Part shown: in pieces, positions 37,560 to 45,290 of the stretch
Layout of the letters: every line of letters starts with the position of its first letter
Numbering within the stretch: the first letter of the stretch is position 1
From: Methylomonas fluvii
Lineage (GTDB): Bacteria; Pseudomonadota; Gammaproteobacteria; Methylococcales; Methylomonadaceae
DNA: 64,000 bases
Reading direction: 5' to 3'
Assembly: GCF_014850975.1 (NCBI RefSeq)
Contig: NZ_JACXST010000003.1
Coordinates: forward strand, 1,302,001 to 1,366,000
Notes under the pieces: generated by a model
The model's database searches: none
What the model was told of the DNA's origin: nothing
Seen by the model: only the letters and a program-made list of their open reading frames with translations
Program-made: the position numbers and the translations under genes

Positions 37560-37769
37560 CTAAAGCTCGGGATTCGCTAAACCACGACTGAGCTTGGCTT
37601 TTGCTTGAGACAAGAACATTTTCCAAACGATTTGTTTCGACCCTAAATCAAGACAGCGGAAATCCGTGGCATGGATTTCGCCTTTTTCGACCAACGCCGC
37701 CAAAACTTCTGGAGCGATTGCCAAGCGCACAGCCTCAGGTTCTCTAAATAAGGGGAATAATCTTTTCAC
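37560..37769 (-). CDS. Small protein behind a Fur box
   Basis: This 69-aa soluble protein (MKRLFPLFREPEAVRLAIAP...) is of unknown function. It contains one Cys and a helical C-terminus (VWKMFLSQAKAKLSRG). A Fur box lies 30 bases upstream of its ATG. It probably forms a two-gene unit with the Cys-containing protein at 37262-37507. Confidence 0.6.
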   Translation of the reverse strand: MKRLFPLFREPEAVRLAIAPEVLAALVEKGEIHATDFRCLDLGSKQIVWKMFLSQAKAKLSRGLANPEL

Positions 37770-37798
37770 GTCACGGCAGCCGATTTATAATCTGCTTC

Positions 37799-37820
37799 AA
37801 ATGATAATTATTCTCATTTG
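37799..37820 (-). promoter_or_regulatory. Fur box for leftward small genes
   Basis: AAATGATAATTATTCTCATTTG is a near-palindromic Fur operator 30 bp before the ATG at 37769. The region 37770-38203 otherwise holds a second Fur site, a hairpin and the GCC motif, and no gene. Confidence 0.8.
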
Positions 37821-38031
37821 AAAAGTAAAGTATTTCTTCCCCTTGAAATTTCAGCCGTTAATTCGCCGTTTCTTTTGCAGCCGTAAGGCTAATTTCCGCA
37901 AGCCTTTAGGCTATCGAGCGCCCGAAACGGCTGGAATGCTCTTAAAGATGTAAGCCTATCCAAACTTTGATTTCGAATTGGGAAACAGTCTGCACGCAAA
38001 TTCCGGAGTTGACATTAGCCTCAAAAAAAAT

Positions 38032-38061
38032 AAAATGAGAATCGTTATTATTTGAGAATGA
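38032..38061 (+). promoter_or_regulatory. Overlapping Fur boxes before receptor gene
   Basis: AAATGAGAATCGTTATTATT and TTATTTGAGAATGAT overlap, giving two Fur half-site arrays about 150 bp upstream of the Fiu/PiuA-type receptor. Confidence 0.78.
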
Positions 38062-38146
38062 TCTTATTTCTTGGCTTCTTGCAGCCGCATCTCTCGAATA
38101 GCGATCAATAACCGACGGAGAATAACGGTCGGTTCGTAAAATCTTA

Positions 38147-38174
38147 GCCACCCAGCATTCCCAGCCAGGCAGCC
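38147..38174 (+). promoter_or_regulatory. Doubled GCC-N4-AGCC motif before Fiu-type receptor
   Basis: GCCACCCAGC is followed by GCCAGGCAGCC, 30 bp before the ATG. A hairpin (AACCGAC ... GTCGGTT, about 38109-38133) ends 13 bases upstream, the same layout as at the 10.9 kb receptor. Confidence 0.5.
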
Positions 38175-38203
38175 AGCATTATTTATTCAGTTACGGGAAT
38201 ACT

Positions 38204-40396
38204 ATGTCTGCAAACCATTCAACCACGAAAAAAAACACCCCTGCCAAGTGGCGCTTGGGGGCTTTATTGCCGCTGGGCGCGGCTCTGAGCGGGGCGGCAT
38301 TCGCCGCCGACCCGGCCGCCGACGTAGCGGCCAACAATGATCAAGAAGTGGTTTTGGAAGACGTCAAGGTCAAAGCCAACCGCGAAAAACAAGCCATTCG
38401 TTTCAAAGCCGAAACCTCCACTACCGGCAGCAAAACCGAGATGGCGCTGCGCGACATTCCCCAATCAGTCAGCGTGGTAAAAAAAGAATTGATAGAGTCG
38501 CAAAACGCCTTCAACCTGCGCGATGCCTTACGCAACGTTAGCGGCCTGACCATTGCCGCCGGCGAAGGCGGCCGCACCGGCGATTCGATAACCTTACGCG
38601 GCTTTGCGGCCAGCTCCGACCAATATCTGGACGGGGTCAAGGACAACGGCCAATACAACCGAGACACCTTTTTCATCGAAAGAGCCGAAGTGCTGAAAGG
38701 CGCATCGTCAATTTTATTCGGTCGCGGCGCCACCGGCGGCGTGATCAATCAAGTGGCGAAGAAGCCGACCGGTAAAACCGGAATCAACGGCAGCTTTACT
38801 TATGGCTTGTACGATTTTAAACGCACCGCTATCGACGCCGAGACCAAGTATCAAGACCTGTCGGCCCGCTTGAACGTGATGTATCAGGATGCCGATTCCT
38901 ACCGCGACTACAACTACAGCAACCGCTGGGGCATCGCGCCGTCATTCAAATGGGACATCAGCGCCGATACCGATTTAACGCTAAACCTGTTGCATCAACA
39001 GGATGAAGGCGTGTTCGATTACGGCGTGCCGATGTACCAAGGCCGGCCGGCCGGCGTGCCCATCAACACCTTTTACGGTTTTACCGATAACCGGATGATG
39101 GACACTGATGTCAACGTGGCTACGGTGGCGTTAACCCACCGATTCAACCAGGATTTTTCGGTGAAAAACTCAATCCGCTACGGCGATTACGAACGCAAAT
39201 ACCTGACGCATTTGTATTCCGGCGCGGCGGCATACACCGGCGCCGATGCCGGCACCAGCGCCCGTTCGCAAGCCTTGCGCCTAAACACCCAGGAAAACGT
39301 CTACAACCAAACCGATTTTGTCTACAAAAAGCCCTTGTTCGGCTTTAACAATACTTTGATGTTCGGGAGCGAATTCGGTTGGGAAGAATACGATTACAAA
39401 TCCAAAAACTCGACGGGCGTCAGCCGGGTGTCGATATTCAATCCGCGCCTTACCGCCAGCACCACCGGCTTGGCCTACGACTTCAGCGGTACACTGGCCA
39501 CGGATCGCCTGACCCAAGCCCAAACCTACGCGGGTTATGTGTTGGATCAATTCGAGATCAATCCGGAATGGAAATTACTGGCCGGCACCCGCTACGACGT
39601 GTTCGAAGCGCAACAGACCGATCGGATAGGCAGCGCGGACTTCAATAGCAGCGTCGATCAATGGAGCCCGCGCGGCGGCATCGTCTGGCAGCCCAGCAAG
39701 GCTCAGTCTTACTATTTCAGCTACGGTAAATCTTTCAATCCGTCCGCGGAAAGTCTCAGCCTCTCAGCCAACAACGCCAACCTACCAGCCGAGCAGAATC
39801 ATAATTATGAGATCGGCGGCAAATGGGAACTGTTCGACGGCAAGTTGTCGGCTACCGCCGCGTTGTTCCGACTGGAAAAAACCAATGCCCGCACCACCTC
39901 GCCGTTGGATGCCAATCTGCAAATCCTCGCAGGCGAGCAAAGTACCGACGGCTTTGAAGCCGGTTTGGCCGGCGAAGTGCTGCCGAAGTGGGACGTCTCG
40001 TTGACCTATGCCTATCTTGATTCGAAAATCACCAAGTCCACGACCACGGCCACCGGCTCGGTCAGCGGCTTGCTGAAATCCTATGAAGGCATGACCGCCG
40101 TCAATGTGCCGGAACATAGCGGCGTGGCCTGGAGCACCTACCACTTAACCGACAACTGGGAAGTCGGCGGCGGCGTGTACTACGCCAGCCACCGCTATGC
40201 CGACAGCGTCAACGAAGCGGTATTACCGGGTTACGCCCGCCTGGATGCGGTGGTGGCTTATCACCAAAAACATTACGATGTGCAGCTCAACGTGTTCAAC
40301 CTGACCGATACCGTCTATTACGAATCCGGGCAAACCAACTCAGCCTTGCCCGGTACGCCGGTCTCCGGGCAGTTGACGGTGAGCTTTAAATACTAA
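38204..40396 (+). CDS. TonB-dependent catecholate siderophore receptor (Fiu/PiuA type)
   Basis: This 730-aa outer-membrane receptor has a signal peptide (LGALLPLGAALSGAAFA), TonB-box-like EVVLEDVKVK and a plug (LRDIPQSVSVVKKELI, ITLRGFAASSDQYLDGVKDN, KGASSILFGRGATGGVINQVAKKP). The barrel ends in LTVSFKY. The plug pattern and the downstream PepSY and YbiX/PiuC genes match the Fiu/PiuA group that imports catecholate siderophores and siderophore-like antibiotics. Control by Fur is supported by two boxes in the 434-bp upstream region. Confidence 0.93.
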   Translation: MSANHSTTKKNTPAKWRLGALLPLGAALSGAAFAADPAADVAANNDQEVVLEDVKVKANREKQAIRFKAETSTTGSKTEMALRDIPQSVSVVKKELIESQNAFNLRDALRNVSGLTIAAGEGGRTGDSITLRGFAASSDQYLDGVKDNGQYNRDTFFIERAEVLKGASSILFGRGATGGVINQVAKKPTGKTGINGSFTYGLYDFKRTAIDAETKYQDLSARLNVMYQDADSYRDYNYSNRWGIAPSFKWDISADTDLTLNLLHQQDEGVFDYGVPMYQGRPAGVPINTFYGFTDNRMMDTDVNVATVALTHRFNQDFSVKNSIRYGDYERKYLTHLYSGAAAYTGADAGTSARSQALRLNTQENVYNQTDFVYKKPLFGFNNTLMFGSEFGWEEYDYKSKNSTGVSRVSIFNPRLTASTTGLAYDFSGTLATDRLTQAQTYAGYVLDQFEINPEWKLLAGTRYDVFEAQQTDRIGSADFNSSVDQWSPRGGIVWQPSKAQSYYFSYGKSFNPSAESLSLSANNANLPAEQNHNYEIGGKWELFDGKLSATAALFRLEKTNARTTSPLDANLQILAGEQSTDGFEAGLAGEVLPKWDVSLTYAYLDSKITKSTTTATGSVSGLLKSYEGMTAVNVPEHSGVAWSTYHLTDNWEVGGGVYYASHRYADSVNEAVLPGYARLDAVVAYHQKHYDVQLNVFNLTDTVYYESGQTNSALPGTPVSGQLTVSFKY

Positions 40397-40514
40397 ACTC
40401 TGCGTGTCTGAACGGTTAAACAACATCCACCGTTAGTGAGAAGGTTTAACCGTTCTACACAATCCGCAACCCCCTTATTTGCAATTGCCATAGCCCGCTT
40501 TTGGAACCCGACTC

Positions 40515-41225
40515 ATGAACACCGCAACCGACTCATTATTGACGCCAGCCAACCGCCCGCCCAAGAAAACCAACGGCGGCTACTTGTTTTTACCGAAAAG
40601 CCTAGCGCGCGGCGCCTTTCTGAAATGGCTGCGCCGCACCCATGCCTGGTTCGGGCTGTGGGGCGCGGCTTTGGGCTTGCTGTTCGGCTTTACCGGGATT
40701 TTAATGAATCATCGTGACATCTTGAAAATACCGATTGGCCGCATGGAACAAAAAGAAATCCAGCTGGCCTTGCCGGAACCGCACCCCAGGGACCCAAAAG
40801 CAATGGCAGCCTGGCTGGGTGAAACGCTGGCCGTTGATACCTCCCATGCCAAAATCCGCAAGGAACCCGGTAAAACCGTGACCTGGAACAATCAGCCGGT
40901 TCAACAGCCGGCCTCCTGGCAGATCAACGTGCGCAATCCGCAAAAACTGTTGTCTGCCGACTATTGGGAAGGCAACGCCTTTGTCACGGTCAAGCAAGGC
41001 GATGCCAACCTGTTGACCACTTTGAACAACCTGCACAAAGGCACTGGCATGGGCGTGGGCTGGGTCTTATTGGTGGATACCTTGGCGGGGGGCCTGATCC
41101 TGCTAGCCTTGACCGGCACTTTATTGTGGACCAGGCTGCACGGCAACCGTTTGGCCGCCGCCGGTTTGGGGCTGGGCTCCATGAGTTTGGCGGTGTTTTT
41201 TGCCTTGCAAGCCATCTCGGGTTAG
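40515..41225 (+). CDS. PepSY-associated membrane protein (PiuB-like)
   Basis: This 236-aa inner-membrane protein has helices near residues 50-75, 182-205 and 212-232 and conserved LRRTHAWFGLWGAALGLLFGFTGILMNHRDI and NNLHKGTGMGVGWVLLVDTLAGGLILLALTGT stretches. It is shorter than classic four-helix PepSY proteins. It probably helps release or reduce iron from imported siderophore. It is followed after three bases by the dioxygenase gene. Confidence 0.87.
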   Translation: MNTATDSLLTPANRPPKKTNGGYLFLPKSLARGAFLKWLRRTHAWFGLWGAALGLLFGFTGILMNHRDILKIPIGRMEQKEIQLALPEPHPRDPKAMAAWLGETLAVDTSHAKIRKEPGKTVTWNNQPVQQPASWQINVRNPQKLLSADYWEGNAFVTVKQGDANLLTTLNNLHKGTGMGVGWVLLVDTLAGGLILLALTGTLLWTRLHGNRLAAAGLGLGSMSLAVFFALQAISG

Positions 41226-41228
41226 ACC

Positions 41229-41912
41229 ATGTTGATCCAAATTCCGGAAGTCCTCTCCCCTGCCGAACTGCAACAGCTCGGCGATATTCTGGCCGACGCG
41301 CCCTGGGCGGATGGCCGCATCACTGCCGGCAGTCAGTCGGCACAGGTCAAACACAACTGGCAACTGCCGGAGCAAACCGAGCAAAGTCAGACTGCCCGTG
41401 CCATCTTGCTGGGCGCCTTGAATCGCAATCCCCTGTTTCTGTCAGCGGCGCTGCCGAAAAAGATTTTCCCGCCTCTGTTCAATCGCTATGCCGGAGAACA
41501 CAACACCTTCGGCAACCACATCGATAACGCCATCCGTCATTGCCCGCTCAGCGGCGAACGGGTGCGCACCGATTTATCGGCGACGGTTTTCCTGGCAGAC
41601 CCTGACAGCTACGACGGCGGCGAACTAATCATCGAAGATACTTACGGCGAGCATGCCGTGAAACTGGCGGCAGGGGACATGGTGCTGTATCCCGGTTCCA
41701 GCCTGCACCGGGTCGAGCCGGTGACTCGGGGCGCGCGGCTGGCCTCGTTCTTCTGGCTGGAAAGCATGGTGCGGGAAACCGAACGCCGCCGCCTGTTATT
41801 TGAAATGGATATGGCTATCCTGGAATTGCGTAATACTCAGGGCGACAACAACCCGACCGTCAACCTGACCGGCTGTTACCACAACCTGCTAAGGATGTGG
41901 GCGGAGGTGTGA
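41229..41912 (+). CDS. piuC: Fe(II)/2-oxoglutarate dioxygenase, PiuC/YbiX family
   Basis: This 227-aa PKHD-type hydroxylase has the Fe(II) triad as H-x-D in FGNHIDNAI and the distal His in [18 protein letters not shown], with the 2-oxoglutarate Arg eight residues later. The family is linked to siderophore receptors (fiu-ybiX in E. coli, piuA-piuC in Pseudomonas). The substrate is not known. Its place in a receptor-PepSY-dioxygenase unit fits that pattern. Confidence 0.93.
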   Translation: MLIQIPEVLSPAELQQLGDILADAPWADGRITAGSQSAQVKHNWQLPEQTEQSQTARAILLGALNRNPLFLSAALPKKIFPPLFNRYAGEHNTFGNHIDNAIRHCPLSGERVRTDLSATVFLADPDSYDGGELIIEDTYGEHAVKLAAGDMVLYPGSSLHRVEPVTRGARLASFFWLESMVRETERRRLLFEMDMAILELRNTQGDNNPTVNLTGCYHNLLRMWAEV

Positions 41913-42365
41913 AAACCGCCTGTTGGTTTATCCGGCTCTTATAGACCCAGTATCGTCATCCCTCGAAAGCGGCCAAAGGGATCGCCCTCCTCCCCTATTT
42001 GCTTGACTCTCACGCGCCCCACATTCCATCGCACCTGTAGAAGCAGAACACTCTGTCAGCCAACAGATTGACCTATTGAGCCGACCTTTAAGTGCCTTGC
42101 GTTCGCTATTTCCATTAAGGCGGACAGCATGATACTTGAGGGCACAAGAGCAGACATCCAGCGCCATAGATGGCGAGCTTCGCCCCATCCATAAAGTCCG
42201 GACAGGCACTCGCTGCCGGAATGGCCAGCACCTTTAAGCCCCTAACAAAGTAAAATGGATAAATGCTACAAAAACATTGTGATAAATCAATGCTGAGCTA
42301 CATTTGCAACTGAAGATTTAACCCGAGAGACACGCTGTCTCTTGCCATGCCCCATTTGCTACAGA
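41913..42365. other. Intergenic region without a supported gene
   Basis: I see no convincing gene or repeat. A 93-codon frame on the minus strand has no ribosome-binding site or recognisable composition. The last ~110 bp are AT-rich and probably hold the promoter of the next receptor. Confidence 0.5.
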
Positions 42366-44375
42366 ATGAAAAATACCTTTTACCCCGTTTGGATAGGCGC
42401 GCTGTGTTTGGCTGTTCATACGGAGATCGCTTCGGCCGATACCGATTTAACCGAGTTGAATTTAGAAGAACTGCTATCGGTAAAAATCACATCCGTTTCA
42501 AAAAAAACCCAAGCGCTAGGCGATGCGGCGGCTGCGGTATTTGTCATTAGCAACGACGACATCAAACGCGCCGGCGCCACTAACATTCCGGACGCATTGC
42601 GTCTGGCTCCCGGCATTGACGTCGGCCGTATCGACGCCAACAAATGGGCCGTCAGCTCGCGCGGCTTTAACGGCCGCTTTTCCAATAAATTACTGGTGCT
42701 GATCGACGGTAGAAATATCTACACACCGGCTTTCTCGGGTGTGTATTGGGAAATGCAGGATGTGATGCTGGAAGATGTGGAGCGCATCGAGGTGATTCGC
42801 GGCTCCGGCGCCGCGCTGTGGGGAGCCAACGCCGTAAATGGCGTAATCAACATCATCACCAAACACGCCGCCGATACCCAAGGCGGCTTACTCAGCGCCG
42901 GCGGCGGTAGCGAGGAACGCGGATTCGGTGCATTCCGCTATGGCGGCAAACTAAACGAAAACACCAGCGGCCGCGCCTATCTCAAAGGTTTTGATCGTGA
43001 CACGCTCAGCAGAGCCAACGGTCAGCCAGCCGGCGATGCCTGGAGCAAAATGCAAGGCGGCTTTCGCATAGACTCAGACTGGTCGGCCGCCGACTCCGCC
43101 ACCGTGCAAGGCGATGTTTATCATAGCAATCTAAACCAGCAAATCGGTTTAGCTACGTTCACCGCGCCTTATCGAGAAACAATTGCCGACCAGGTGCAAG
43201 CCACCGGCGGCAACTTGCTTGGCCGTCTACAACATCGCATCTCTGATACGTCAAATTACGCCCTACAACTGTACTTTGACAGCTACGACCGCCGAGAAAG
43301 TTTTATTGAAGAAGAGCGTTATACCGGCGACGTCGATTTTCAACACCGCTTTGCTCTAAACGACTGGAATGACATCATCTGGGGAGCGGGTTATCGGTAT
43401 ACCTATACCAAAGAAAACCAAGTTAAGCAGACCTTAGTTAACTTCACTCCACCTCAGCGCGGCGAGAGTTATTTCAGTACCTTCCTGCAGGACCAATTGA
43501 CCTTGGTGGACGAGCAGTTATGGCTCACGCTAGGTTCCAAACTGGAGCATAACGATTACACCGGCATCGAAGTGCAACCCACCGCCCGCCTGCTGTGGGG
43601 ACCGGACCCCAATCACCGGCTGTGGGCGGCTATTTCCCGAGGCGTGCGCATTCCGTCGCGGGTGGATGCACATATGGAGTTAATCGGCCAAGTCGTGCCG
43701 CCGCTTACCAGCCCCAACAGCACACCTTTACCGCTCGCCCTCGCGGTAACCGGTTCCAACGCTTACCAATCCGAGGAGGTGCTGGCCTATGAAACCGGCT
43801 ATCGATACACCCCCAGCAACAGCTTCTCCTTGGACGTATCGTTGTTTTATAACGATTATCAAAAGCTGCGCTCCTATCATCCTGGCGCGATAGACCCAAC
43901 AAATGTGCCGTTTTTTATCAAACAGCCTTTGATTATCGACAATACCGGCAAGGGCAAAACCTATGGCGTGGAAACCGCAGTAGTTTGGAAAATGCTGGAT
44001 TGGTGGCGATGGGACCTGAGTTATAGCGTGTTGAAAACCGAGCTGACCAGCAATCCTTATTATCAGGAAGCGGTATCGCCGCAGCACAAAACCTCGTTGC
44101 GCGCGATGCTCAATCCCATACCGGACATCACCCTGGATGCTTGGCTGCGATATGTGGACAACGCCAGCGCCTTTACCCTTAGCGGGCCGGCATACATTAA
44201 AGCCTACACCACGTTAGACCTACGCCTGGCCTGGAAACTGAATCAAGCCGTCGAATTATCGCTGGTCGGCCAAAACCTGTTGGACAACCAACATCTGGAA
44301 TACATTCAGGAAACGTTCACCCAAGCAGCCGAAGTGCAACGCGGCGTTTACGGCAAAGTGGTTTGGGAGTTTTAA
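42366..44375 (+). CDS. TonB-dependent receptor (colicin I/BtuB-like plug)
   Basis: This 669-aa receptor has a signal peptide (FYPVWIGALCLAVHTEIASA), then LTELNLEELLSVKITSVSKK, a conserved start seen in a group of receptors next to YfiR/c-di-GMP genes. The plug is VISNDDIKRAGATNIPDALRLAPGIDV and RGSGAALWGANAVNGVINIITK. The barrel ends in KVVWEF. The substrate is unknown. The in-frame ATG at 42342 would add eight residues before the signal peptide. It is convergent with the signalling operon on the opposite strand. Confidence 0.9.
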   Translation: MKNTFYPVWIGALCLAVHTEIASADTDLTELNLEELLSVKITSVSKKTQALGDAAAAVFVISNDDIKRAGATNIPDALRLAPGIDVGRIDANKWAVSSRGFNGRFSNKLLVLIDGRNIYTPAFSGVYWEMQDVMLEDVERIEVIRGSGAALWGANAVNGVINIITKHAADTQGGLLSAGGGSEERGFGAFRYGGKLNENTSGRAYLKGFDRDTLSRANGQPAGDAWSKMQGGFRIDSDWSAADSATVQGDVYHSNLNQQIGLATFTAPYRETIADQVQATGGNLLGRLQHRISDTSNYALQLYFDSYDRRESFIEEERYTGDVDFQHRFALNDWNDIIWGAGYRYTYTKENQVKQTLVNFTPPQRGESYFSTFLQDQLTLVDEQLWLTLGSKLEHNDYTGIEVQPTARLLWGPDPNHRLWAAISRGVRIPSRVDAHMELIGQVVPPLTSPNSTPLPLALAVTGSNAYQSEEVLAYETGYRYTPSNSFSLDVSLFYNDYQKLRSYHPGAIDPTNVPFFIKQPLIIDNTGKGKTYGVETAVVWKMLDWWRWDLSYSVLKTELTSNPYYQEAVSPQHKTSLRAMLNPIPDITLDAWLRYVDNASAFTLSGPAYIKAYTTLDLRLAWKLNQAVELSLVGQNLLDNQHLEYIQETFTQAAEVQRGVYGKVVWEF

Positions 44376-44398
44376 GCCTCCGGTCTCGAACCGCTCGC

Positions 44399-45238
44399 TT
44401 AAGGCTTTAAAAACCGCAGCGTCATTCGATCGCTTTCCCCGACCGCGGCGTATTTATCCCTATCCTTGCTGCCAAGGCCAAATGCCGGCGGCAAGCGCCA
44501 CACGCCGCCCTCGCGGTCTTTGTTGTCGGCCGGGTTGGCGTTGATCTCACTGGCAGCCTGCAACACAAAGCCAGCGGCACCAGCCCAGGCAATCAGCTGG
44601 TTTTGGCCGATATAACCCGAGAAATCGTCGTCCGCCACGTCGCCGTTTGCCCGATGTTCAACCAGCCCCAGCGTACCGCCAGGTTTAAGCACGTCGAAAA
44701 AACCTTTGAACATCAAAGCCACGCTATCCGCTTCCCGCCAGTTATGGACATTGCGGAAGGTCAGCACCACATCCGCTGAAGCGGGTGCGCCAAACATCGG
44801 CCTAGCTTCGTCATAAAGCCGAATCTCCGGACTGCCGTATAGGCATGGTGCAGCACGCAATTTGCGCTCAAGCGCGTTCACCTGTTTTGCATAATAGTTT
44901 TTGGCGCTGTCTTTAACGGCGCTATCAGGGTTTATCACCGCGGCGATGTAATGACCGTTTTCCCGAAGTAAGGGCGCCAGAATCTCCGCGTACCAACCAT
45001 AACCCGGCGTAATTTCAATCACAGTCTGTTGGGGATTCACGCCGAAAAACGTCAACGTTTGCAACGGATGCCGCCACTTGTCGCGGGCGGCGTTGGCAGG
45101 GTCGCGCCACTTGCTGGCAACCGCTGTTTCCAGTGTCATTACCGACTCGGTGCCAGTCGATGAGGAATGGGCTTCCTCCGACGCCGAACAGGCAGCCAGC
45201 GCGGCGATAACCGCCATGGCAAGCAGTATTCGAATCAC
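44399..45238 (-). CDS. Predicted SAM methyltransferase, lipoprotein
   Basis: This class I methyltransferase-like protein has motif I VIEITPGYGWYAEILAPLL and a later ADVVLTFRNVHNW and LKPGGTLGLVEHR. The N-terminus IRILLAMAVIAALAAC is a lipoprotein signal with lipobox LAAC, so it should be a membrane-anchored periplasmic protein, which is odd for a SAM enzyme. It matches a predicted-methyltransferase family often seen with such a signal. A GTG start at 45238 gives 279 aa and avoids overlap; an ATG at 45319 would lie inside the upstream gene. Confidence 0.75.
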   Translation of the reverse strand: MIRILLAMAVIAALAACSASEEAHSSSTGTESVMTLETAVASKWRDPANAARDKWRHPLQTLTFFGVNPQQTVIEITPGYGWYAEILAPLLRENGHYIAAVINPDSAVKDSAKNYYAKQVNALERKLRAAPCLYGSPEIRLYDEARPMFGAPASADVVLTFRNVHNWREADSVALMFKGFFDVLKPGGTLGLVEHRANGDVADDDFSGYIGQNQLIAWAGAAGFVLQAASEINANPADNKDREGGVWRLPPAFGLGSKDRDKYAAVGESDRMTLRFLKP

Positions 45239-45290
45239 AGTCGCTTCAGCCCTCTCCGCATTTGGCTTATATTCGAGGCAATCCAAAAGA

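Noticed and set aside
41928-42209. 93-codon minus-strand open frame
   Set aside because: No ribosome-binding site or coding signature; probably chance.
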